From Perkinsus olseni (taxonomy: Eukaryota; Perkinsozoa; Perkinsida; Perkinsidae): DNA of 64,000 nt. Positions 33,525-45,093 of this stretch are shown here, piece after piece (the stretch's first letter is position 1; each line of letters begins with the position of its first letter). A program made the position numbers and the translations under genes. The notes below the pieces were generated by a model. It had not been told where the DNA came from. It saw only the letters and a list, made by a program, of their open reading frames with translations, and searched no databases. Location of the stretch: NCBI GenBank assembly GCA_013115135.1, contig JABANP010000026.1:62001-126000 (forward strand), read 5' to 3'.

Positions 33525-35767
33525 TCAATTCAATGCACGGCAAATACGGTCTCTTGCTGCTTGGTTGATGCAGTCACTCGCATTGCGAGACAGAGGTGGC
33601 CCAGCCTTCTTAGCTCTACCAGCAGCCCTTCGTCTGTGGTCGAGTGGCAGTTTCTTGATGTCATCTGGTCTCAGACAGCCGAATCGTATACCAAGTCCCA
33701 CTGTGTGATAACAGGACTTCGACTTCAGACTCGACGGGCAGTTGCAAATCATTTCTCGCCAATCCGACGGGCGCCCGTCGGAGCCCAGTGGCACCTCGAC
33801 CATGTAGATCTGTCGCAGTAAGGCCGCCATATCATCGAAAGTATCGTGTTTCAGATCTCCGCTGAGGGTCTTCAAGTACTGCTCGACGTGCTCCGCATCC
33901 AAGACGTCTACAGTGACAGCCCGTGAGTGTATGAAGATCAGCGTGAAGTCCTGGTTTGGATATGTTATCTGGTAGAATGTTGCCGTGGCCTCCCAGGCAG
34001 CTGCGAGGGTATAGACGACCTTCTTAGGCTTTATCTCGGAGGTCTCCTCGAACTCCACGCGTGCCCGAAGGATTCCCTGGGGCTAAGTCTCGTGAGAACT
34101 GAGGCACCACCTTATTCACAAGCTTACGGTGGAACGCTGGTAAGGTAAGGCGATCCCTCAGCGTGAACTTCTTTAGTCTTCGATTGTTGCCTTCCAGGCC
34201 ATTATTTGTGGCCGGTAGGCCGACTGCGTGGCCTTCATACCATCCACTGAGCTCGCTATTCACCCAGCTGTTCCGTATGTAGGTCATCACGGGTTCAGCC
34301 TCGGGGTTGGAGTACTTCGCCTCAAGTAATCGGAAGGACTCTTCAAAGGCCGCTCTGGTGGTCGATAGCTGGACAAGGCCGAGGTCCCTCAGGATTTGTG
34401 CTTGTAAGTCAGCTTCGACTTGGAGCTCCCTCATTTTCGACTTCACGTTGGAGTGGACGTGGTACCAACACATACATCTTTTGACCTCTTCTTGATATAC
34501 GTCTTTCAGTGCGAGAGATATTGCTGGAGCCCCATCCGCCATCAAGTACTTCGGGGAAGGAGGCGCGAGGTCCATCATGCGAGCGCCTCGCAGTGGAGCA
34601 CGGAGCAAGTCGCCGAAGTCCTCTGCAGTTTCGCCCCCGGATATTGCCACTGCCACTGGGAAGCAGTGGTTCCTACTGTCGCTAATAGCTAGGAGGAGCA
34701 CTGGCAGCCCTTGTAGAGTTAACTTATACGTAGCGTCTGTATTTTGCATTTTTGCTTTGGTGGTGGCCCACACGAGCCGACGTGTTGTGAAGATCATGAT
34801 GAATTTCTTCAGATCATCAAATCTTGAGTACACGATGAACGGGCGGTCGGGCTCGTCACTCGACGGTAATGTCGCATGGTCATTAGCCATCTTTTCCAAA
34901 TCTTCGAGCGAGATTTTGGAAGTGCCGCCGTTGAGCTTACGGCGTTGATACTGCATCTTATTGACTATCTGAGAGGGAACAAGAATGCCCCGAGGGCAAA
35001 GCTCGGTAACTCGAAGAATCGAGATGAGAATTAACATTTTGACCGTACGATTGGGAATTCCACCAAAACCCTTCCGAAAGATGCATGTATGTATCAATGA
35101 TAGGGTTATGTAATACATACAGTATGATTACATATTTTTATATGATGTGAGGCAACGTGACATCCATCAGACAACCATTTACCTTGGTCTTTTGTGGTTT
35201 TTCGGCCGCTGGAATCCTGTGCAGTTCCATATAGTTGTCAATTATGCGCTCCATTTCATCCCAAGTGGTCACGCCTTTCTCTACGTGCTCCTCGACGAGT
35301 TTGTCGAATGGGGGTAGCACTCCCGGATTCTTCTTCCATCCGTGGTCATGATCCCCAGCAGAAAACACCTTGACTTCGCTGCTGGTATTGAGGTAATGCA
35401 GGAGTATTTTTTGTCCCTTCGGCCCCTCGGGTACGTCAGCATCTCGTCGTCTTCTGGCTGCCGGGCTTCCACAAGCACAGCAATACATCGTCACTTGCGT
35501 TCCACTTTTGCTGGTGTTAGAACTGAGGGGACAGAGAGCGATGCGATTTTAGCCTGTTGGCAATTTGTACTAAGCTATTCCGAATTTCCCCTGTGTCTCG
35601 AGCCATTCGGGAACGTCCTCCTCGTCAGCTAGAGTCACTCGATGGATCCAGCGAATATTCGCCCCGCGGGATCTCAGCTCCGGCAGGCGTTCTTCTTCGT
35701 CGTAGACTTGGTATTCTCCGTCGGTGGGAGCCGGGCGCACTAGCTCGTGAACTCCGCTCGAGAGCAA
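33525..35767 (-). mobile_element. MULE (Mutator-like) transposase gene
   Basis: A transposase of the Mutator-like DDE superfamily. The catalytic core at 34770-34150 shows the first Asp in DATYKLTLQGLPVLLLAIS, the second Asp in LMADGAPAISLAL, the intervening C-x-x-H in CMCWYHVHSN, and the glutamate in ATNNGLEGNNRRLKK. A SWIM-type zinc motif C-x-C-x(8)-C-x-H (CNCPSSLKSKSCYH) is at about 33705. The N-terminal exons (35494-35138 and about 35767-35570) are less certain, and the upstream one ends in DVPEWLETQGKFGI. An intron of only 28-34 bases near 34100-34070 (gtggtgcc...ttag or ccccag) is needed to join the core to VEFEETSEIKPKK. No terminal inverted repeats were found, so it may be a domesticated or immobile copy. 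Confidence 0.8.
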
Positions 35768-35880
35768 CTGCAGATAATGCCTGCTGATCGACTAGGCTAG
35801 TAGCGCATGAACTTCATCAATCGAAGTAGCGACTCGCGCATTCCATATTGTGATGGCTGGAGCAAGAAAACCGATACGAA

Positions 35881-38800
35881 GTGGAACTCAATGACTCACC
35901 GAATAGCTTGTACGAGTTCCCGCTGACCCTGTGTCTGTAGGCATATCACCGGAAAGGGGCTCGACATACACGGATGAAGATGAGCCGTTACAGGGCTGAG
36001 AAGGAAAAGATATTCACAATCAACTGAGGGAGCCGTCTACCACAGGGCGGGATCCTGGTGATGGATGTAGTATGCTGGAGTCGGGGTGCTGGCTTCGTAT
36101 TCCATCAGCCAGAGAACCAGTTGTATTGCGGTTATTGTCGACGGGTACCTAGCGAGTGGAGATCCTGCACTGGAGAATTACTCAACTACATGATAGCGCT
36201 TCGGGCGAACAGTCATTTGGTTAATATTGTTAGTTATTATTATGGACTATTCGATGCAATGCTCACCCCGCATCAACGCCTGGAGTCCGTGCGCTCTCCG
36301 GAGTGAGATTCTTTTTACAGTAGGTAGACAAGCCTCGAATTCATTAATGCGATGGAAGCTCAGATTTTAGAGGAGCTAAGCGTGGGAGGCCGTTAGAAGA
36401 ACGATACGGAATGGAACTCAGTGACTCACCGGATGGCTTGCGCGAGGTCCCGCTGACCCTGTGTCTGTAGGCATATCACCGGAAAGGGGCTCGACATACA
36501 CGGATGAAGATGAGCCGTTACAGGGCTGAGAAGGAAGAAGAGATTCACAATCAATTGAGGGAGCCGTCTACCACAGGGCGGGATCTTGGTGGCGGTGGAC
36601 GTCTAGGGGCATGCGGGTGGTAAGATTTCTGGTTGGACAGCCCAGTGGATGAACTGCAGCGAGTGCTGCCTTGCGGCTGAAAGATAGAGGGTAAGTAAAA
36701 TCATCGATTCAGATGCACCACCATCGTTCCTCCGTCTTGGAGTGGATGTAGTATGCTGGAGTCGGGGTGCTGGCTACGTATTCCATCAGCCAGAGAACCA
36801 GTTGTATTGCGGTTATTGTCGACGGGTACCTAGCGAGTGGAGATCCTGCACTGGAGAATTACTCAACTACATGATAGCGCTTCGGGCGAACAGTCATTTG
36901 GTTAATATTGTTAGTTATTATTATGGACTATTCGATGCAATGCTCACCCCGCATCAACGCCTGGAGTCCGTGCGCTCTCCGGAGTGAGATTCTTCACAGT
37001 AGGTAGACAAGCCTCGAATTCATTAATGCGATGGAAGCTCAGATTTTAGAGGAGCTAAGCGTGGGAGGCCGTTAGAAGAACGATACGGAATGGAACTCAG
37101 TGACTCACCGGATGGCTTGCGCGAGGTCCCGCTGACCCTGTGTCTGTAGGCATATCACCGGAAAGGGGCTCGACATACACGGATGAAGATGAGCCGTTAC
37201 AGGGCTGAGAAGGAAGAAGAGATTCACAATCAATTGAGGGAGCCGTCTACCACAGGGCGGGATCTTGGTGGCGGTGGACGTCTGGGGGCATGCGGGTGGT
37301 AAGATTTCTGGTTGGACAGTCCAGTGGATGAACTGCAGCGAGTGCTGCCTTGCGGCTGAAAGATAGAGGGTAAAGTAAAAATCATCGATTCAGATGCACC
37401 ACCATCGTTCCTCCGTCTTGGAGTGGATGTAGTATGCTGGAGTCGGGGTGCTGGCTACGTATTCCATCAGCCAGAGAACCAGTTGTATTGCGGTTATTGT
37501 CGACGGGTACCTAGCGAGTGGAGATCCTGCACTGGAGAATTACTCAACTACATGATAGCGCTTCGGGCGAACAGTCATTTGGTTAATATTGTTAGTTATT
37601 ATTATGGACTATTCGATGCAATGCTCACCCCGCATCAACGCCTGGAGTCCGTGCGCTCTCCGGAGTGAGATTCTTCACAGTAGGTAGACAAGCCTCGAAT
37701 TCATTAATGCGATGGAAGCTCAGATTTTAGAGGAGCTAAGCGTGGGTGGCCGTTAGAAGAACGATACGGAATGGAACTCAGTGACTCACCGGATGGCTTG
37801 CGCGAGGTCCCGCTGACCCTGTGTCTGTAGGCATATCACCGGAAAGGGGCTCGACATACACGGATGAAGATGAGCCGTTACAGGGCTGAGAAGGAAGAAG
37901 ATATTCACAATCAACTGAGGGAGCCGTCTACCACAGGGCGGGATCCTGGTGATGGATGTAGTATGCTGGAGTCGGGGTGCTGGCTTCGTATTCCATCAGC
38001 CAGAGAACCAGTTGTATTGCGGTTATTGTCGACGGGTACCTAGCGAGTGGAGATCCTGCACTGGAGAATTACTCAACTACATGATAGCGCTTCGGGCGAA
38101 CAGTCATTTGGTTAATATTGTTAGTTATTATTATGGACTATTCGATGCAATGCTCACCCCGCATCAACGCCTGGAGTCCGTGCGCTCTCCGGAGTGAGAT
38201 TCTTCACAGTAGGTAGACAAGCCTCGAATTCATTAATGCGATGGAAGCTCAGATTTTAGAGGAGCTAAGCGTGGGAGGCCGTTAGAAGAACGATACGGAA
38301 TGGAACTCAGTGACTCACCGGATGGCTTGCGCGGGTTCCCGCTGACCCTGTGTCTGTAGGCATATCACCGGAGAGGGGCTCGACATACACGGATGAAGAT
38401 GAGCCGTTACAGGGCTGAGAAGGAAAAGATATTCACAATCAACTGAGGGAGCCGTCTACCACAGGGCGGGATCCTGGTGATGGATGTAGTATGCTGGAGT
38501 CGGGGTGCTGGCTTCGTATTCCATCAGCCAGAGAACCAGTTGTATTGCGGTTATTGTCGACGGGTACCTAGCGAGTGGAGATCCTGCACTGGAGAATTAC
38601 TCAACTACATGATAGCGCTTCGGGCGAACAGTCATTTGGTTAATATTGTTAGTTATTATTATGGACTATTCGATGCAATGCTCACCCCGCATCAACGCCT
38701 GGAGTCCGTGCGCTCTCCGGAGTGAGATTCTTTTTACAGTAGGTAGACAAGCCTCGAATTCATTATTGCGATGGAAGCTCAGATTTTAGAGGAGCTAAGC

Positions 38801-39065
38801 GTGGGAGGCCGTTAGAAGAACGATACGGAATGGAACTCAGTGACTCACCGGATGGCTTGCGCGGGTTCCCGCTGACCCTGTGTCTGTAGGCATATCACCG
38901 GAGAGGGGCTCGACATACACGGATGAAGATGAGCCGTTACAGGGCTGAGAAGGAAGGAGAGATTCACAATCAACTGACTCAGTTGAACTGAGGGAGCCGT
39001 CAACCACAGGGCGGGATCCTGGTGATGGATGTAGTATGCTGGAGCATAGAGTGCTTGCTCTCTCG
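35881..39065. repeat. Tandem array of 530/680-base exon-bearing units
   Basis: Unit starts, marked by (a/g)tggaactca(g/a)tgactcacc, fall at 35881, 36411, 37090, 37771, 38300 and 38830, giving lengths of 530, 679, 681, 529 and 530 plus a final partial unit. Units are almost identical. The two long units carry an additional 150-base block beginning gtggcggtggacgtc. On the minus strand each unit holds a splice acceptor (ccttctcag), the exon NGSSSSVYVEPLSGDMPTDT and a donor (GTGAGTCA). Confidence 0.9.
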
Positions 39066-40167
39066 GGTCTGTGATTCTTCACAGTAGGCGGGCAATGGTC
39101 GACTTCGAGCGGTGTAGTATCTGTCTCTACGCTTATGCGCAACCGCCGGCTCCCTGCCTGACCGGAGACGAGGATAGCAAAGCTTCTCTCTTCATCCTGG
39201 GATCAGAAAGATGCTCTCTTACATTAGCTTTCCCAGCGTGGAAACGTGGAAGAGTCCCAGCGGGAACGTGTCGGCCCGTCGTCTTTCCCGCCAGGTCTGG
39301 TTGAGAAATCGGCATATCGCTGATACGCACCTGTCAACTATCGTATTAAGGAGAAGGAGTCATGTGCTGTTGCACTCACAACTGGCAGAGCTGCTTCGAA
39401 AACTTCCCTGTCCTTCGATGACTGGGTGCCGACCGGTTGCTTGACCGGCTTAGGAGGCCTTCCGAGTTTTCTCGCACGCTTACGTGGCTTCGTATCATGG
39501 TTCTCAACATTCTTGTGTTTCGGGAGGCACTTCTGCCATCGACATCATCGTGCCATCCTAATAGGCGGAACATTACAGCTGCTATATCCTGCGATACTTC
39601 GAGAATGTTTTTCCCCCCATGCAACGTGTGGAGCTCAGCGAACTTGAGTCGGCTCTGCCGAGCCGCGTTGTCACGCATGCGCCGAGTTTGGCTGTCAGCG
39701 GGAGATCGGTTTGTGTTTTCCTCAGAGCTGGAATCTTCTATGGGGTCGAGCTCAGTCCCCGGGGGGTTTGGCCTGACAACAATAACGCGACGTCTGTCAG
39801 ACGTCGTCTGACAACATCGCGGTATGATTTACTCCGTGGATACGGAATACGGTAGATTTTACCGCCTGGACTTACTTGAGGCGCTTTTTGAGCGTTCGTT
39901 TAGTGTTGGTGGAGGTCCGGCTCGCACCAGCAGGATCGGCCGCGGTATCAGAGGGAACGGCGACCTAGTGGGTAGACAGTGAGTTACAGGGTTCGGACGT
40001 ACGGATCATACCGGCAGTTGTGCTCGCCTGTTTGTCAGCGACTCCTTCATGCGGACCTTCGCGGTAGAAATATTACCAGCCGTCTCTGTGTGGACGAAGC
40101 GGCCAGGTAGTTTCACCATACGACCATGACGAGTTGAGGACCCCGTGGGAGTTGGTGGCTGGAGCAT
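35881..40167 (-). CDS. AT-hook protein with amplified 3' exon cassettes
   Basis: The ATG at 40167 opens MLQPPTPTGSSTRHGRMVKL. A donor at about 40011 joins to VAVPSDTAADPAGASRT...KKRLK (39965-39880), then AKPPGTELDPIEDSSSEE (about 39765), SRLKFAELHTLHGGKN, and an exon with the AT-hook-like KPRKRARKLGRPPKPVKQPV (about 39490-39430). Next comes DLAGKTTGRHVPAGTLPRF (39300). A long exon (VETDTTPLEVDHCPPTVKNH..., about 39130-38854) ends at a GTGAGTC donor inside the last repeat unit. Beyond it, each 530/680-base unit supplies another Ser/Thr-rich exon, so the protein may carry up to six cassettes. It is probably a chromatin- or DNA-binding protein, by the AT-hook only. The true 3' end is not determined. 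Confidence 0.5.
39789..39805. repeat. 17-base palindrome
   Basis: gacgtctg-t-cagacgtc is a perfect inverted repeat within an intron of the AT-hook gene, followed directly by another gtctgac. Confidence 0.7.
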
Positions 40168-40722
40168 TGATGTCACAGTTAATGTGAAATGGATATCACT
40201 TGCAAGACGTGTATTCACGCAATTACTCAACGACGCGCGAAACCTGAGGCTATGTCTCCGCGTGCAGCGAATGCGCTGTGATCCGATCACAGTGACCGGG
40301 CTTACGGCGAAGTGAATGGTTGTTTCTGCAGCTGTCCTCTTTATCTTAAATGTTAATATCTCTGTATCTTTCAATGTTAAGATTGTGTTGAGGTTGTTAA
40401 TGTGTTAGTCTAATGCATTCGTCTGTGGTTATCACGTACTATCAAACACAAAAACTTGTAGTGCGTAGCAATCGCAGTCATCCACTCCAATCCTTTCTCG
40501 TTACGTCAGCTAACTCAACGACACGCTCCGTTACACAATGATCTGCGACTCTTAATTAGGGTGGACATTTCCACGGAAGGATTGCAGCAATATTCTTCCT
40601 CAACAGGGCCTGCCGTTTCAAACCAACTCGTAGAATAGGATATAGGCGAATTGTGCGAGGACGACGGACTCTTCAACCTGAGCAAATGACCGGAGGACGT
40701 ATAGACAACTCTCCAGTAGTCA
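40168..40722. other. Intergenic region
   Basis: AT-rich near 40330-40450. No convincing gene. It separates two co-oriented minus-strand genes and should contain the AT-hook gene promoter. Confidence 0.4.
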
Positions 40723-41881
40723 CTAGCAGTGACTCACTACCGGCTGAACACGTTCGTCATTGCACTCATACCACCCCTCGGATCGAAGAACATAGGCACG
40801 GTAATGACCAGAGCCGCTGGAGACCCCTTCGTGAACTACAATGGATGATCTGACAAACCAGTAGATTGTCAGCTCAATAAGCCCTCAACGACTTGATAAT
40901 TCGGAATAATAAAATGCACAGTGATTTCAATATCGAGAATGTGATGCAGATCGCTTTCCCGGTAGCACTTACAGCCGGTAATTGGCCTCTCTTTGAGCCA
41001 TCATGAGCGAGAGGTGACCCGACACATCCAAATCAATCCCGAAAGACAGATGCTTGGACATCTTTGTCAAGTCGCCGGAGGTTCGGCGAACACAAATGGT
41101 TAGCGTCCGCGGTGGATATTCCACGGAAACTTCGAGTCGAGCAGACTTCATCTCGGCGCAGCACCCAGCACATACATTGACATATTGGTCTACAATCCAT
41201 TCTGGCACATTACGGATGGCGAAACACGAGCGTACCTAGTAGCTCTGTCGAGAAATAGTCCTCGAGACACTCTTCCAACGTTGCTCGGACCTACAGCAAC
41301 CAATCGCATGTAAGGGTGATGTAATTGGCATCTCGTACAGGCATAGGTAAACAGAGCTCGAGGTTCCACTCCAATCTAAGCTCACCGTGTGAGCATAGAG
41401 GGCACGAGATCAAGCGACGAGTGTAGAAACCAAAACACGAGTCTGCTTCCGGAGATTTGCCAGAGAGGCGGGTGAACGCCTCGTGCGAATCGTTCTGTGC
41501 CCCAATGCGGATGGTGCCACTCAGCGACGCCAACAGCTAAAAAAGAGCGAGCCCTCGAAGCTCATAGCCCCGGAATGGTAGAGGACTTCAGCCGCTGCAA
41601 GGGGTGCTCCTGTGTGTGTTGAAGTCGCAGTGCCACCGTCATCGTGGTAGAGGCCACTACATATGTGATGCAAGGTGCACGAAACACATGACGAGTCCTA
41701 AGAAAGTCTCTCGGAGAGACTGAGAGACACATGGTTGAAGTAAGTGACTCACTTTCACAAGGCAAGCATCGAAATGGCCAGCAAGGGCTCGGGAGAGGCC
41801 TCGATCGTTAGCGAAGCACTGAAGTAACGCGTTCAGGTAACACGAATTCCCAAGGTTGAGCAGGCCCCGGGGACCAGGCAT
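40723..41881 (-). CDS. Ubiquitin carboxyl-terminal hydrolase, USP family (C19)
   Basis: A deubiquitinating cysteine peptidase. The ATG at 41881 is followed at once by the Cys box GLLNLGNSCYLNALLQCF (catalytic Cys in NSCY). LSGTIRIGAQNDSHEAF is at about 41510 and ISCPLCSHGELRLEWNLEL at about 41410. The C-x2-C pair VCAGCCAEMKSA (about 41175) and RTLTICVRR / LSFGIDLDVSGHLSL (41100-41010) follow. The His box, IVVHEGVSSGSGHYRAYV plus GWYECNDERVQPV, is reached through an intron and stops at 40723. The catalytic Cys and His are present, and the Asp/Asn position is CNDE. With about 300 residues it is little more than a catalytic domain. Confidence 0.85.
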
Positions 41882-41929
41882 GATGTTGGAAGTGAAGCAT
41901 TGTACAAGGGAGGGTACAAGAAACGCGCT

Positions 41930-42140
41930 ATTTGAACGTGTCAGTAGATAGCGCGGCATATGAAAATATCAGTAAAGTGAGAGGGGTAAATAGCATAGCA
42001 TGTGAAGGCGTCAGTAAATAGCGCGAGATGATTGGTCTGCATAAATGGCTTGAAATGTGAACATGTCAGTAAATAGAGGGGCATGTGAATACGTCAGTAA
42101 ACTCATCGCGAAATAATGTGAACATGTCAGTATAAGATGC
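41930..42140. promoter_or_regulatory. Cluster of TGTGAA-n-GTCAGTAAATAG motifs upstream of USP
   Basis: Six or more copies of a word close to tgtgaacatgtcagtaaatag occur at about 41934, 41961, 42000, 42055, 42083 and 42116, some followed by gcgcg. The cluster begins about 50 bases upstream of the USP start codon. The same word, in the opposite orientation, occurs in every unit of the array at 31.6-33.4 kb. It could be a promoter element or a short repeat family. Confidence 0.5.
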
Positions 42141-42779
42141 GCGTTTCTTGCAAAGTTCATGCAGTTTGACTGACACTTCAGATATTTACTGACGGCGTCA
42201 AATTCTTCCCGATAGTAACAAAGGAGATTCTGGTCCGGGCGCGCGCTAAAGCAACTGCGCACTTTCTGGCGGCAGGGATTCGTCATTGTGCTATTAGTAG
42301 TCTCAACGTTAACAACGTTGACCTTACTGGACTCAGTGCCAGAGCGTAGAGCAGCAACCGCGCAGCCTAGCGATATGCTGGTAATAGCAACAGCCAACGG
42401 CTGCGTGGAAGCAAGGTGAAGATTTCAGGCGCTCTCGGATCAAGATCTCAGTAGCCACCAGTTGAACAAACTACGGGGGCAACCACCTACGGATACGTCC
42501 GTCGGCTCACGGTGAGATCGACAAGTGGACTTCGAGGTCGACTACGGTGTTTTGGTAGAACTCAAGCCCAAGAGACGCCTGGCGGAGGCGAGGTGGGGCA
42601 TTACAACCTTCGACAGCCAGAAGCCGAGCCTTCTCGGACTCCAGTAAGTATCATCGGCCAAGATAAAGTTGATGCTGTGATGGTTTAGGGTTCTCAAAAA
42701 TACAGCAGTGAGAAGAAAGTGGATTTCACAGCGTAAGACGTCTTGGGTCAGGGGAGGGCCTACCTTGCCGTAGGTCTGC
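42141..42779. other. Region with possible unassigned plus-strand exons
   Basis: A plus frame near 42520-42640 (FEVDYGVLVELKPKRRLAEA) ends at GTAAGTAT and may be an exon. I could not link it securely to the mannosidase. Otherwise no gene is recognised. Confidence 0.3.
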
Positions 42780-44962
42780 TCCTGTGCAACGAGCAGCGAG
42801 AGATGAGACCAAGGCTTCTGAAGCAGCTAAAAAGATACTCTCTCGGGGAGCACCGGAAAAGTTCCTCCAACGGGTACGCGAAGGGCTCATAGGCAGCGAC
42901 TGGTTAAGGCGGGTATTAGGTTATCAATAAGGAGAAGGCTAGCAAGACTGTGAAGGGAGGCTTCCCTGCAGAATGGTTGGAGAACTTTACCGAGGCCGAG
43001 CTTGTCGATTCTGATGCAAAAAGCGTAAAAAAGAGATTGCCCCTTACTGGCGTGAGCCATGGAAGTTATCGTCAGGCCGAGTGGGCCGAGGAAGTGAGGG
43101 AGGCCATGCGTCACGTGTGGAGGAATTACAAGCAACATGCTTGGGGACGAGATGAGATAGCTCCTCTCACTGGCCAACCCGGACGGTACGTCGCAGCCAT
43201 GCATCCTGTCACTGACGCTGAGCTGAGTTCCTGTCAGGCAGTGGTGCGATGCTGCTGTGATGATGATCGATTCGCTGTCAACCTTGAAGATCATGGGGTT
43301 GGAGGAAGAGTTCGACGAGGCTACGGAATGGATCACGTGGGTTCGCTCATTCACGATACACATGCAGCTGCTGCGATCTAGGAACAACCTCAAGTTCGAC
43401 CGTCCACGAGGACTCCACTCCTTCTTCGAGATCACCATTCGGGTGCTGGGCGGCCTTCTGTCAGCACACAGTCTCAGTGGCCGACAAATATTCCTGGATA
43501 AAGCGAAGGAAGCAGCGGATCGTATGATGACTGTAAGAGTAGGGCTAAGCATCGTCATCATCCACTGCACGCAGGGGTTCACGAGCTACCCCGGCTGCCC
43601 ACGGGCCCAGATAGATCTGGGAACTGGCCGGAGCTCTGGCAACGGTTGGATGTCAGGATTCATTCTTGCGGAGGTGAGCAGGTGCTGCAACAGCAAGTTT
43701 TGCCTAGGAGTTGCGGGCAGGTCGGGACACTCCAGCTTGAATTCCGTTATTTAACGGAGCAGACGGGGGACCTCAAGTACGCAGAGGCCGTCGACAAGTG
43801 TCAGGAGTCCATCTTCCAAGCAGCCGGAGGCCAGGGCCTTGTCCCCTATGAGCTGGCCAGCGATCGGCCGATGTTCACCGGTGCGTCGCCTCTAGGGTCG
43901 GGTGCTGATTTTATACTGATGGTAGGCGGTGTGATCTCCCTGGGTGCGATGGGGGACTCCTATTTCGAGTACCTTCTGAAGGTGTGGCTGCAAAGTGGCA
44001 AGAAAGAGAAAAAGTAGTAGTAGAGGTCGCTGGACTTGGCAATACTCCCGAGATGCAGGCATGAGGACTTTTGGGTCAAGGCCATGACGGAAATCGAAAA
44101 GATGATCTTCACGACTGATGGCGGTCTAACCTTCATTGGGGAGCTTCGGGGCGGCATGTGAGGGAGCTCTGCCCTCCCCAGTAGTGCCCTGGACCCCTTT
44201 GTGCAGGCCGAACCACCGCATGGAGCACCTCACTTGTTTCGTACCTGGCAACCTGATTCTGGGGGCGCGGACGTTGCCCCGGGAACGGGTCGATCCCCGT
44301 TGGGAGAAGTGGGCGCGTGACATCACCGAAACTTGTCACCAAATGTAACACTGCTCGCTGTAGTGGTAAAGCAGGTCTCATGTTTCTGGCAGGTACGCGC
44401 GGTCCAAAACTGGACTAGGGCCGGAGGTTGCCGAATTCAGACTGCATGCTTCTAAAGGAGAGGATATGTAAAACACCACCGGAACCGAAACTGCTGTACA
44501 GCCTCTTCCTAACGGAGATTGTCTTTCGTGTGAAGGTACTACAATCCTCGTGACGCGCACTACATACTACGACCAGAGGCCATCGAGAGCATCTTCTACA
44601 TGCACTACTTCACGGGTAAGAAAAAAAGAAGAAACAACAAAATCAGCCATCCTGTACTTTCTAGGGGACCCCAAGTACCGCGTCTGGGCTCACGATATGA
44701 TGGCCGCCCTCGACAAGCACTCCAAGGCGCCATACGGTTATTCAGCAGTAAGGCTGTTGTTACGTCGACGCGGTTGTTTAGTTTCTCACAGGTTTTTGAT
44801 ATTAACGAAGTTCCAACGAGAAAGAAGAACGAACAGGAGTCTTTCTTCGCAGCCGAAACTCTGAAGTATCTTTACCTCACGTTAGCCCCACGACATGTCC
44901 TGAATCTGGATGAGTTTGTTCTGAATACAGAAGCTCATCCACTTAAGATTGCCAAGCAATGA
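42780..44962 (+). CDS. Class I alpha-mannosidase (GH47)
   Basis: GH47 enzymes trim alpha-1,2-mannose from N-glycans in the ER or Golgi, or act as EDEM-type ER degradation factors. Landmarks in order are REAMRHVWRNYKQHAWGRDE (43105), IDSLSTLKIMGLEEEFDEA (43265), FEITIRVLGGLLSAHSLSG (43425, catalytic Glu) and GTLQLEFRYLTEQTGD (43725). Next come EKMIFTTDGGLTFIGEL (44100), HRMEHLTCFVPGNLILGA (44215) and LRPEAIESIFYMHYFT (44570, catalytic Glu region). DPKYRVWAHDMM, FFAAETLKYLYLTLAP and LNTEAHPLKI (44920) follow, with a stop at 44962. About nine short introns are implied. No transmembrane anchor or signal peptide was found, so the N-terminus is probably incomplete. An exon SAPVQRAARDETKASEAAKK at 42780 may belong to it. 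Confidence 0.85.
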
Positions 44963-45093
44963 TGTTAACATCACTACACCCTCCTCGTTTTGTGTTACCG
45001 TAAATCCCCGAAATCTCTGATACGAGGAAAATCCAATGCCTCAGGATTGATAAGGGTCCTTATGAGTACTCGTAAGAGCCCTTCGCCTCATAA

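Noticed and set aside
31611..39065. CRISPR array
   Set aside because: The repeats are hundreds of bases long without short repeat-spacer structure, and the host is a eukaryote.
42011..42397. Putative small secreted Cys-containing protein on the minus strand
   Set aside because: The frame has no ATG (it opens at TTG after a TGA) and overlaps the repeated GTCAGTAAATAG motif cluster.
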